The notes: generated by a model from the sequence alone, not told the origin. 64,000 nt of DNA from Caldithrix abyssi DSM 13497 (GCF_001886815.1 NZ_CP018099.1:2478501-2542500); one strand, 5' to 3'. Positions 55,053-63,485 are shown, counted from the first letter of the stretch. Numbers and translations: made by a program.

Positions 55053-55517
55053 TCAGGGGAAGTTAAATATGACGGGATCGGTAAGTCCGTAATGCTTTAG
55101 CGCCGCATCTTTTAGCGTATCGCGTATTACTAAAATCAGATTTCTTTGCGGGGCGTGATTTTTGAAGAAACGAATGGTGGCCTCTACCTCCGGCTCAAAA
55201 CCCTTTCCTCTGAGCTCCAGGGGGCCAATTTCATCGATAATCAGCCAGCGGCAATCCGCTTCTCGTTCTCTTTTCAGAATGGCGCGCCCAATTTCGAAAG
55301 TGCGTGCAGAAAAGGTAAATCTTCCGATGGAGATGACGGATTCTGCTTTGCTTTGCACCTGAAAGGGATGTTCCGATCCCGTTCTGACATCAAGCAGGAC
55401 GCGCCGCTGACGGCGGTCGGGCGTTAAAATGCCGGCTACATCCCTGCGGTTTTTGCTCCATTCCAGAAGCCGGGTCGTCTTTCCGCTGCGCACAACGCCT
55501 GTTAAAAGGTAGATCAT
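55053..55517 (-). CDS. THEP1-type P-loop NTPase
   Basis: 154 residues. Walker A GVVRSGKT (7-14), Walker B WLIIDEIGPLEL (D95, E96). It matches the NTPase_1 family (THEP1-like nucleoside triphosphatase) in length and pattern. The start overlaps the stop of the upstream membrane-protein gene by 4 bases (ATGA), implying translational coupling. The physiological role of the family in bacteria is unclear. Its partner here suggests energising or regulating a membrane process. Confidence 0.8.
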   Translation of the reverse strand: MIYLLTGVVRSGKTTRLLEWSKNRRDVAGILTPDRRQRRVLLDVRTGSEHPFQVQSKAESVISIGRFTFSARTFEIGRAILKREREADCRWLIIDEIGPLELRGKGFEPEVEATIRFFKNHAPQRNLILVIRDTLKDAALKHYGLTDPVIFNFP

Positions 55518-56617
55518 GAGGACTCTCCTGTGGTTGAAGTGGAAACGGCTTTTGCTTGTGGTTGGTCCATTTCAAGCGTAAGACTGACTAAAATCAGATT
55601 GACCAGAAAGTACTTCCAGCGCTTCAGATAGATGTATTTTGCAGAATCCTGCCAGAGAATAAAAACGATTTGCTTTAATGAAGGTAAAATATCGTGAATA
55701 TGTTCGATTTCGTTGGCGTAAAGTTTGCTCTTTGTGTTAAGAAAGCGATGCAGACGTTTGATTAAAAAAGGGCCTAAAAAGAGATACCACAAAAGAATCA
55801 GGGCAAACACTCTGAAAAATACCAGCATACCCTGTAGCAAACCATCTTTCGTGGAAAAGAGAGTTAGCGTTCCAATGATAAAAAACAAAAGAACAGAAAG
55901 ATGGATGAATTTTTTATATTTACCTTTCTTTTTTCCTTTTTCGATGTTCATGGTTCGCGCGCTTAAATCGATTTGCGGAAGGTGTGCAAAACGGTCGGGC
56001 AGTTGCTCCATTAATTTCAGGAATTTGATGCAAAGTAAGCCGATAAGAAAGCCCCCCATGATATGAAGGATAAAGTAGGCGGAAATAATGGCCAGCGAAG
56101 CGGAAAAGTCCAGATTGACAGAGGCGAACCTTTTCAAAAGGTAGCTGATAAACAGATCGATGGCTTCCCAGAGTGATGCGCCGTAGATGATGGTCATGAC
56201 TAAAATTTTTTGTACGGCGCCTTCAATAAGCGTGATCATGGCCAGTAAAAATGCCGCTGCCTTCAAATTTGAAGAAAAAACGGTAAACAGTGCAAAACCG
56301 GCCAGCCCCTGAAAAATTACGGCCACATAGGCGTTAATCGGCGAGTGCGGGCTGACCAGCGCTTTAATGATGAGTACAATAAGCATCGACTTCAGAATAC
56401 GTTTGAAATCGGGTCTGGCAAAATAAGCGATTAATGTAATTAAAACGACGGCCGTTCCGCCGATAAAAATGCCGGTAAAAGGGATGCGCAGGGCGTGCAT
56501 TAATCCGCCCAGGCCCGCTTCGTTCAATGCCCACAGCGCGGTCAGGCGGTTTAAGAACAGCTGTCTTTTTTCTTCTGAAAACAAAATTTTCAACTCCCGA
56601 TTTAAAATAATGGGCAT
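55514..56617 (-). CDS. Multi-pass membrane protein coupled to the NTPase
   Basis: About 367 residues with roughly eight or nine hydrophobic helices in two groups, separated by a basic cytoplasmic stretch (MNIEKGKKKGKYKKF). I do not recognise the family. The first part (GGLMHALRIPFTGIFIGGTAVVLITLIAYF) recalls substrate-binding subunits of small importers, but this is a weak impression. ATG at 56617 is chosen; the frame extends to a TTG at 56644. It overlaps the NTPase gene by 4 bases, so the two proteins probably act together. Confidence 0.65.
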   Translation of the reverse strand: MPIILNRELKILFSEEKRQLFLNRLTALWALNEAGLGGLMHALRIPFTGIFIGGTAVVLITLIAYFARPDFKRILKSMLIVLIIKALVSPHSPINAYVAVIFQGLAGFALFTVFSSNLKAAAFLLAMITLIEGAVQKILVMTIIYGASLWEAIDLFISYLLKRFASVNLDFSASLAIISAYFILHIMGGFLIGLLCIKFLKLMEQLPDRFAHLPQIDLSARTMNIEKGKKKGKYKKFIHLSVLLFFIIGTLTLFSTKDGLLQGMLVFFRVFALILLWYLFLGPFLIKRLHRFLNTKSKLYANEIEHIHDILPSLKQIVFILWQDSAKYIYLKRWKYFLVNLILVSLTLEMDQPQAKAVSTSTTGESS

Positions 56618-56673
56618 TTTAAAAAGTTTAGCGCAAAATAGCAAAAATTAAGCGGAGCAGAATGTTTTGCGCC

Positions 56674-56707
56674 AAAAAAAAATCCCCTGCCGCTTCATGG
56701 ACAGGGG
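56674..56707 (-). terminator. Rho-independent terminator of the peroxiredoxin gene
   Basis: On the minus strand CCCCTG / CAGGGG with a 12-nt loop, followed by ATTTTTTTTT. It lies 73 bp after the stop codon. Confidence 0.85.
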
Positions 56708-56779
56708 AAACATTTTTAGAACTGCTGGTGTGATGAAAAGTAATCAATCTTTAAAAACGGGTATGGCCAAACCGTTTGT

Positions 56780-57499
56780 TTAAAGATCGTTTTTGGGTAG
56801 CCACTCTTTCCAAACGTTGCCGACCAGAGCCGGGCCGGGTTTTAGAGTCTTTTTGCCAGGCTGCCATCCGGAAGGACAGGCCTCGGCGCCTTTTGTTGCG
56901 CGCACATGTTGAAAAGCCTGAACCTGTCGAATCGTTTCCTCGATATTGCGACCAACGGGCGGGGTTAAAACTTCCATGGCCTGAATCACGCCGTCCGGAT
57001 CGATGATGAATCGTCCGCGCAATTCAACTCCTGCGTTTTCGTCGTAAACGCCATACACTTTGCCCACATTTCCAGCCCCGTCTGCCACCATGGGGAACGG
57101 GATGTCTTTGTCAATCATCTTTGATATTTCGTGATCGTTCCACATTTTGTGTACAAACTGGCTGTCCACGCTGACCGATATTACTTCAACGCCTAATTTT
57201 TGTAACGTGTCATAGTTAGCAGCGACCGCTGCGATTTCGGTTGCTCAGACAAAGGTAAAATCGCCCGGGTAAAAGCAGAGCAGTACCCACTTACCCAGAT
57301 AATCGGATAGTTTGATTTCTGTGAACTCACCTTTGTAATAAGCCGGGGCCGTAAAATCAGGCGCTTTGTTTCCAACTTTGGCTGTCATAAATGTTTCCTC
57401 CTCAACCATTGGTTGTTGATCGTTTAATTCCGGGGTTTGCTGTGGCTCTCCAACACGGGCTCCGGTTGGTCGAGCACAACCCCCACTTTTTTCTGCCAT
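56780..57499 (-). CDS. Selenocysteine-containing 2-Cys peroxiredoxin (in-frame TGA at the peroxidatic position)
   Basis: Reading through one TGA gives a complete 239-residue AhpC/Prx1-type peroxiredoxin. The catalytic motif reads [13 protein letters not shown], so TGA (57247-57245, residue 85) sits exactly where the peroxidatic Cys of FTFVCPTE belongs. Both sides stay in one frame and match the family: [11 protein letters not shown] before, and [42 protein letters not shown] and the resolving Cys in [19 protein letters not shown] after. A GC-rich hairpin follows the TGA. ATG at 57499 has AAGGAG upstream. ATG at 57388 with GAGGAGG is a second plausible start that drops a Cys-bearing leader ([15 protein letters not shown]). 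It reduces peroxides in the cytoplasm. Confidence 0.85.
57219..57247 (-). promoter_or_regulatory. Putative bacterial SECIS element with the Sec UGA codon
   Basis: Twelve nt after UGA the mRNA has GCAGC-GGUC-GCUGC, a 5-bp GC stem with a GGUC apical loop (57232-57219), 17 nt from UGA to the loop. Known bacterial SECIS hairpins lie at about this distance, and the E. coli fdhF element also exposes GGUC. Support is by sequence and position only. Confidence 0.7.
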
Positions 57500-57977
57500 A
57501 AGATATCTCCTTTCTTTAAATCTGGTATCGGCCATACCCGTTACGAACTAATATAATCAGAATGTTTTAGCGAAAAAAATTATTTTTATGCTAAAAATTA
57601 ATTTTTCCGGCTTTATAATCGTAAAAAATCTGCTGTTTTAAAGTTTTTTTTGAAATTTTAATGGAATATTTTTCCTGCTTTATCTTTTTGCCATCATTAT
57701 CGTACTGATAAATCTCTAAGTTTTCAAAAAATCCTTTTTTATGATGGTATGCTTCCAGAACATCGCCTATGACGTCGAATTTTTTGCGAAAATATTGATT
57801 GCCAAACAAATCGTCAACCTCTTCGCTTTTTATCGTTCCGTCCGCGTAGTACTCAAATTTTTCCGTTCGTTGCAATTTATGCGATCCGTCAAACCACAAA
57901 ATGAGTTGCGGTAATTTTACTTTGTTGTATTGAATACGCTTTAAAGCGATCAGGTTCCCACTTTCATTAAAAATTTT

Positions 57978-59265
57978 GGCTCTACTGGGATTCCTGTGGA
58001 AAAAGGTCTAATTTACCAAGAAAGAAAAGTATTGCTATCCTAAAATTTTCAAATTTTCTAAAGCCTCTACCAACTGTTTTTATCTCCTGTATCTTGCCGT
58101 TCAACCATTCGGCTACTGAATTATCTATCTGATATCTTATATAGTTTAATAAGCCATCTGAATGAGCAATGAGCATTTTTGCTACTTTAATCATTTTATT
58201 TAAAGAACGTCCCTTAATATCCTGATACCATTCCGCAAAAAAGAATTTCGCATCATTTATTGTTTCACTCCTAAAGAATTCTTTGAAGTTCTCTTTGGCC
58301 GCCCAAGCCTGGGAAGTGATAAGGTTAAGTTCTTGAATTTTTCTGAAACGCGATAATTGCTTGTCCGTCATATTTTCCGGATTCTTTAAAAATAAATATT
58401 TACTTTTCACTAAGGTTTTATCATTAGATTTTTGTAATTTACGGGCTTCCTCTCGTCTGGTTTTATCCACTCCATCATTTAAATACTTCATTATATGAAA
58501 TTTGTCATGCACTATGGAAGCATTGGGAAGCTCCTTTTGAACAGCTTTAATAAAAGCTTTCCACATATCCATACTGACCGCTTTGAGGCCCTCCTTTTGT
58601 TTCTCTGTTAATCCCTTGTTTATTAAGGAACTGGCAGAGCTTGTTGTGCGACCTTCACTTACATCTATTACACGTCTTCTTTCACTATCGGATAATACGC
58701 TTACATAAGTATGACCTCTTTTCATACTCTTCTCATCTATCCCGATATATTTAATGTCCTCTTCCGTTCGGCGTGATAGCCCGCGTTCCACTGCTTTGCT
58801 CATTATATGATGAAGCATATCAAAGCTGATCCGTAAAAATTGTGCCGTTTTGCTCTGGTTTTTGGAGGCCAGTAATAACTCAATAGCAAAACGTTCAAAT
58901 AATAAAGTCGTTCGACTCGACTTTTCTGCCCAAGGAACTTTGATCGTTTTTACTCCGTGTTCCTTGCATTTAATGCGGGGAACTTTGCAGACAATATAGG
59001 TCTTCATTTGGCATGTATCCAAATGCCGCCAACGACGTTTTTCGCGATGATCATAAATATCATATTCCACTTCGCATTCGGGACAAAAACCTTTTTTTGA
59101 CTTATAGATAATCTCTATTTCTACTTCCTCATTCGCAATATCTAAGTCAACTTTAGACACTTCCCAGGGATGCGAAAGTCCCAAAATCTGTTTAAATAAT
59201 TCTTTATCTTTCATAAACTCAATCTAAGGATTATTTTTGTTTTTCACAAAAATCCCAGTAGAGCC
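57978..59265 (-). mobile_element. ISL3-family insertion sequence, copy 2 (1288 bp)
   Basis: Ends GGCTCTACTGGGATT in inverted orientation. Perfect 8-bp target duplication AAAATTTT at 57970-57977 and 59266-59273. Same length and nearly the same sequence as the copy at 46806-48093 but in opposite orientation, so recent transposition is likely. The pair form 1.3-kb inverted repeats 10 kb apart that could mediate inversion of the intervening glycan and peroxiredoxin region. Confidence 0.93.
57982..59214 (-). CDS. ISL3-family transposase
   Basis: 410 residues, with the same zinc region, HTH and DDE acids (D160, D237, E369) as the other copy. Two residue differences are visible (FLKNPENMT rather than FLKNLENMT; DIKGRSLN rather than DIKERSLN). 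The gene is intact. Confidence 0.93.
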   Translation of the reverse strand: MKDKELFKQILGLSHPWEVSKVDLDIANEEVEIEIIYKSKKGFCPECEVEYDIYDHREKRRWRHLDTCQMKTYIVCKVPRIKCKEHGVKTIKVPWAEKSSRTTLLFERFAIELLLASKNQSKTAQFLRISFDMLHHIMSKAVERGLSRRTEEDIKYIGIDEKSMKRGHTYVSVLSDSERRRVIDVSEGRTTSSASSLINKGLTEKQKEGLKAVSMDMWKAFIKAVQKELPNASIVHDKFHIMKYLNDGVDKTRREEARKLQKSNDKTLVKSKYLFLKNPENMTDKQLSRFRKIQELNLITSQAWAAKENFKEFFRSETINDAKFFFAEWYQDIKGRSLNKMIKVAKMLIAHSDGLLNYIRYQIDNSVAEWLNGKIQEIKTVGRGFRKFENFRIAILFFLGKLDLFPQESQ

Positions 59266-59912
59266 AAAATTTTTTCTTCTATTTCCCGCCCCTCTTTATC
59301 GTAAAAATAGCGCTTTAAACGAAATGCGTCAGGGCCTGGAGTAAAAATTTTTACAGAGCTTAAGTTTCCATTTTGATACTCAAACACTTTACGTTCGAGT
59401 AACCTTTCTTCCAGACCATATTTTTCGTATAGCGTTAGTTTTTTTTCGTGAGCGTCAAATTTCCACAACTGGCGAGAAATAATCTCTCTGTTTTTGTTGA
59501 AAAACTTTTTTCCTATTAGATTGCCTCTCCGGTCGTATTCATAAGCCACGATGCTCTTTAAGCGGCCCTGGCCGTCAAACGTTGAAGAGCGCGTTACCGA
59601 TTGCCGAATGTTGAATTCTTTTTTAACAACCAGAAGTAATTGATCGGCGTTTTTGTAGATGAGCCGCGTTCGCTCGTTCATTTGATCGTCATATTCGGAA
59701 ACGACCCTTTGCGTTAAAAAGGGCGTGGAGTCTTTTATCGTAAATATGTGTTTTGTTTGTACCATAAAATGGCCTGTTAAATTAAGTTTGCTCTTTGGAA
59801 CGATTTTACGGCAGCCTATTATTCCTGGCAAGTTTTTCCCGGGAAGTGGGGGAGTCCCGCGAGCCTTTTGGTTTTTGAGCTTGCCCTGTGGGCATGCGGA
59901 ATGGTCGCTCAA

Positions 59913-61190
59913 TGGAAATTAAGCGTTGATGATCTTATTTTAAAAAGGGAGTGAATGGAGCGCTCCGTTCACTATTGTTTAAAAGCTATTTCTTAATGTC
60001 AGATTATTTTTAACGACATTGTTCAGCGTCTCCTTTTTCATGATTTCTGTAGGTTAATGAAAATTTTTTTGTGCCAATACTTGAAAAATTTTCTAAACTA
60101 AACCTGTTTCATATCACCCATGTTCCAGTAGGTTATAATTTTAAAAGAATCAATGCGTTAACTAATACTTAAATTAAAGTATAACTGTAAATAAATTAAA
60201 GTTTAATTTAGGTTTTTTAAAGTAAAAAGGATTTTTATTTTTTAGGTTAGAGTAGTGGAGCGGGGAAGGGACGGTGTTTAGCGTAAGGACTGTGCGCTTT
60301 GTGGCTTATCTGCAATCCTGGTGGTTCGTTTTTGGTTAAGGTTACGCTGTAATAGAATTAAAAATTATCACCAGGAGAGGGAGGCTGTGCCCGAACAGAA
60401 AAGTGCCGGTTTACTTAGCTTTCGTCTTAAAATGTAAAATACTTTTCTGCTGTGATTGGCGTAATCTATGAGAATTTGTAGGCATAAATATTCTGTATAA
60501 AGCGATTAAATTGTCGTCTCGATCATACAAGCCGGGCATGAGAATGTCCATGAGCTTGGTAAAACAAATCTGACTTTTCAGGCAAAATTTTCTGAAATAT
60601 TTAAAAACACCTCTTCAGGACGCAGATAGAATTTCAAGAATCTTTCCGGGCGCGAGGACTACAGATCGACAGCGACCTTTTAAGTATTTTAAAAAACGAA
60701 AAACCTGTTGTAAATAACAAGAGTCAGCCAATCCATTTTAAAAAACTGAGTCTCCGGGATTCAGGCAAATAGAGTGTGTACAAAATGACAGGGAAGTGCA
60801 CAAAATACAATCGCAGCCATAAACCAAATACAAACAAACCATTCCGCCACATTATAGTTTACATAATATATGTTATATAACATTTATGTGTTTTTGTTTT
60901 TTTAAAATCAGTTTTTTAAGTACTCATCCAACTTGTCGGCGGCGCCATCCATCCGTGTGTACTATCTTTTCTGAACACGGATTGTTTGTACAGATTAAGC
61001 TGATCGGCACAGATTTTTAGAAATTAATATTTTAGTAGTCTCTGGTTAAGAAAATCCCTTGCGTTATATGCTGAAAAAAATATAAACGTGTTTTGATTTT
61101 TACCTGGCGAGCACTTCCCTACAGCAACCGTACTCGATGCGTTCCAGTAATGCAATGCAAGTTTCAATAAAGTGGAAAATTACGGTCCTT
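59913..61190. other. Gene-free AT-rich region
   Basis: No credible reading frame in either strand and no tRNA-like cloverleaf found by eye. Minor items: an inverted repeat CAGAAAAGT/ACTTTTCTG around 60397-60451 and a partial copy of the CATCCGTGTRCTAT...GAACACGGAT repeat at about 60950-61015. It may be decayed sequence between the broken YD-repeat gene and the CRISPR locus. Confidence 0.5.
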
Positions 61191-61194
61191 TCGA

Positions 61195-61705
61195 ACGTAG
61201 ATAGAAATCTTTTAACTACAATAATAAGAAAAATCTTTTTTTAAAAAATTTTTAATCCGCGTCCATCCCGCTTCATCCGCGCCATCCGTGTGCTATTTTG
61301 AACACAGATGGCACGGATTTTTTTATGATTACACTTTTAAACAGAACGTATTGTCATTTCCAACGAAGAGAGAGAGCTTTTAACTACAATAATGAAATAT
61401 CTTTTTTATTTAAAAGGATTTTTAATCCGCATCCATCCGTGTACTATCTTTTCTGAACACAGATGGGACGGATTACGCGGATTGGCACGGATTTTTTTAT
61501 TTAGGACTTCAATATAAAGTTGGAAGAATTGTAATCGCCATTCCGTCCTGGCGGGAGAGAAATCTTTTAACACAATAAGAACTATCTTTTTTAAAAAAAT
61601 TTTAATCCGCGTCCATCCGTATCATCCGCGCCATCCGTGTGCTATTTTGAACACAGATGGGACAGATTACGCGGATTGGCACGGATTTTTTCTATTTAAT
61701 TAAAA
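61195..61705. repeat. Three degenerate copies of an ATCCGCG/CCATCCGTGT hairpin repeat
   Basis: Units at about 61200-61330, 61368-61505 and 61550-61705. Each begins ATCTTTTAAC-ACAATAA, passes through TTTTTAATCCGCRTCCATCC and CCATCCGTGTRCTATYTT, then ACACAGATGG and ends GGCACGGATTTTTT. CCATCCGTGT and ACACAGATGG can pair around a 10-14 nt loop, and AATCCGCG pairs with CGCGGATT. Noncoding. Confidence 0.75.
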
Positions 61706-61776
61706 TCATAGTGATAAAAACAGATCCTTCTCGCGCAAAAAATCTTAAATAGTAAATAATAAATAGAAAATACCTC

Positions 61777-62037
61777 GTCTCAATCCCCTCTGAATAACGG
61801 GGTACTTTCCGACAATCGACCCATCAACCATCGAAGAATATCCATTCTAAAAGTCTCAATCCCCTCTGAATAACGGGGTACTTTCCGACGATAACGATAT
61901 TGCAGGTATCAAAAAAGCGGACAAAGTATACAGTCTCAATCCCCTCTGAATAACGGGGTACTTTCCGACCAGACCTTAAGCCCGGTGCGGCTCCGCCTAT
62001 GTGCGGGGCGTGTCTCAATCCCCTCTGAATAACGGGG
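61777..62037 (-). CRISPR. CRISPR array 1: three full 37-bp repeats, three spacers, one truncated repeat
   Basis: Repeats (plus-strand sense starts GTCTCAATCCCCTCTGAATA, ends TTTCCGAC) at 61777-61813, 61853-61889 and 61933-61969. A 26-bp truncated one lies at 62012-62037. Spacers are 39, 43 and 42 nt. On the minus strand the repeat ends in ATTGAGAC, close to the common 8-nt crRNA tag ATTGAAAC, so transcription from right to left is inferred. No cas genes in the window. Confidence 0.93.
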
Positions 62038-62507
62038 GAATTATTTGTTAATTATTATTTGATATTTGATATTTTATTTGGATTGTTTTAAGGTTGATAG
62101 GCTAGAGCCAATGATTTTTTGTAATTCTTTACTCTCAGACAATAGAATTCTAATATCCTTTTCTTCAATAAAATTACTGCCTTCAATAATTTTTAGCCAT
62201 ATTGTAGTCTCATTTAACTCTTTCAAACATATTCGTAATTTATGCACAAAATCCTTTCGACTTTCTGCACCACGTGCTTCACCATAATTGGCTGCAACAG
62301 ACGTCGCACTCCGCAACAACTGAACCGAAAGATGCCTGCTTATATAATCTTCTGACATAATTTTACAAATATTTATTACTTTTACAGAAAAATCGATTAA
62401 TCTCTTTTCTAAATCATCTGCTTTCATTTTACTGTCTTTATACTTTTACTATCTAAATAACGATTAACATTAAATTTAATTATTAAATAGAAAATAGCAA
62501 ATATCCC
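62038..62507. mobile_element. AT-rich palindromic element carrying a four-helix-bundle gene, inserted in the CRISPR locus
   Basis: The left arm (AATTATTTGTTAATTATTATTTGATATT) and the complement of the right arm (ATATTTGCTATTTTCTATTTAAT) are similar AT-rich inverted repeats, with the ORF in the loop. Its left end directly follows a 26-bp truncated CRISPR repeat and its right end directly precedes another. Its arms resemble those of the two gene-less units that follow. The layout recalls 23S rRNA intervening sequences. Mobility is inferred. Confidence 0.5.
62074..62427 (-). CDS. Four-helix-bundle protein (23S rRNA intervening-sequence protein family)
   Basis: 117 residues, all alpha, matching the bIVP/S23 family: LEKRLIDFSVKVINICK, LSVQLLRSATSVAANYGEARGAESRKDFVHKLRICLKELNETTIWLKII and LLSESKELQKIIGSSLSTLK. 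Members were first found inside intervening sequences of 23S rRNA and also as stand-alone genes of unknown function; a relative (Avd) serves diversity-generating retroelements. Here the gene lies between two CRISPR arrays inside an AT-rich inverted-repeat unit. No clear ribosome site. Confidence 0.85.
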   Translation of the reverse strand: MKADDLEKRLIDFSVKVINICKIMSEDYISRHLSVQLLRSATSVAANYGEARGAESRKDFVHKLRICLKELNETTIWLKIIEGSNFIEEKDIRILLSESKELQKIIGSSLSTLKQSK

Positions 62508-62817
62508 GTCTTATTCCCCTCTGAATAACGAGGCAATTATTTGTTAATTATTATTTTATATTTAATATTTTCTATTTGACTAATACCAAAGTGAAAAAAC
62601 AGCTCCTTACCACGCTACAAATTTTAAATAGCAAATAAAAAATAACAAATAGAAAATATTCCGTCTCAATCCCCTCTGAATAGCGGGGCCATTATTTGTT
62701 ATCTATTATTTTATATTTGTTATTTAATTAAAATCTAAAGTGGTAAAACAGCTCCTTACATGCAGTAAATCTTAAATAGTAAATAAAAAATAACCAATAA
62801 CAAATAGAAAATATTCC
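62508..62817. repeat. Two 155-bp units, each a truncated CRISPR repeat plus an AT-rich palindrome
   Basis: Truncated repeats at 62508-62533 (degenerate, GTCTTATTCCCC...) and 62663-62688. Both stop after the ACGGGG position and lack the last 11 bases (TACTTTCCGAC). Each is followed by a 129-bp unit: ATTATTTGTTA...TATTTTATATTT, a central block with AAAACAGCTCCTTAC, then AAATAGYAAATAAAAAATAAC...AAATAGAAAATATTCC. The next CRISPR repeat starts exactly 155 bp on in both cases (62663, 62818). A right-half copy of this unit precedes array 1 (about 61690-61776). Confidence 0.85.
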
Positions 62818-63485
62818 GTCTCAATCCCCTCTGAATAACGGGGTACTTTCCGACTGAAATCAGCGGAAAAAGACGGAGATTATGTTGTGATTACTTAGTC
62901 TCAATCCCCTCTGAATAACGGGGTACTTTCCGACTGTCCTCAATGTGGACATGAAATCAACGTCGGATACTGTCTCAATCCCCTCTGAATAACGGGGTAC
63001 TTTCCGACAGGGCCCGTTGGAAAAGAACAGCCGTCTCCTCAAAAGAGGAGTGGTCTCAATCCCCTCTGAATAACGGGGTACTTTCCGACTAGAAAGCGAT
63101 GGGATGAAGATCATCCAGGTATCCGATGACGAAGTCTCAATCCCCTCTGAATAACGGGGTACTTTCCGACGATTAACCAGTCCATAATTAACCAATAACT
63201 CACCATATAAAGTCTCAATCCCCTCTGAATAACGGGGTACTTTCCGACATGGCTACGTGATCATTGCCTATCGATTCCGTAACGGTACCAGTCTCAATCC
63301 CCTCTGAATAACGGGGTACTTTCCGACACCAATTCATGGATGCCACTGAAATAAATCTTTGGGAAATCATGTCTCAATCCCCTCTGAATAACGGGGTACT
63401 TTCCGACAAGCACAAGGGGCTTTTAAATGGTATACCATTCTTGGTCAGGTCTCAATCCCCTCTGAATAACGGGGTACTTTCCGAC
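62818..63485 (-). CRISPR. CRISPR array 2: nine 37-bp repeats, eight spacers
   Basis: Repeats start at 62818, 62898, 62972, 63053, 63134, 63212, 63291, 63371 and 63449, all identical to those of array 1. Spacers are 43, 37, 44, 44, 41, 42, 43 and 41 nt. The spacer at 63009-63052 holds a small hairpin (CTCCTC-AAAA-GAGGAG). The ATTGAGAC 3' end on the minus strand implies minus-strand transcription, which puts the leader to the right of 63485. Truncated repeats lie at the opposite, older end. The class cannot be set without cas genes. Confidence 0.96.

Larger units (their letters stand above)
57591..59765 (-). pseudogene. YD-repeat-like protein gene disrupted by ISL3
   Basis: Two same-strand fragments flank an ISL3 copy: 59765-59266 (from ATG, MVQTKHIFTIKDS) and 57977-57591. 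Removing the IS and one copy of the 8-bp duplication AAAATTTT joins them in frame (REIEEKIFNESGNLIALKRIQYN), giving a 292-residue protein. It is made of short Y/D-rich units (YEYDRRGNLIGKKFFNKN, YFYDKEGREIEEK, FEYYADGTIKSEEVDD, YQYDNDGKKIKQE), like RHS/YD or MORN-type beta repeats. There is no signal peptide. Function unknown; the present N-terminal fragment would end in IS sequence. Confidence 0.85.

Noticed and set aside
56780-57535. Peroxiredoxin read as two separate genes or a nonsense-mutated pseudogene
   Set aside because: The frame is unbroken on both sides of one TGA, the codon stands exactly at the catalytic residue, all later motifs are intact and a SECIS-like hairpin follows. A random nonsense mutation is less likely, though not excluded without sel genes.
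57978-59265. ISL3 plus flanking YD-repeat fragments as a composite element with cargo
   Set aside because: The 8-bp duplication directly flanks the single IS and the fragments rejoin in frame, so the flanks are the broken target and not cargo.
59913-61190. Search for tRNA, rRNA or large ncRNA in the gene-free region
   Set aside because: No T-loop/anticodon arrangement, rRNA segment or riboswitch core was recognised by eye; a covariance-model scan would be decisive.
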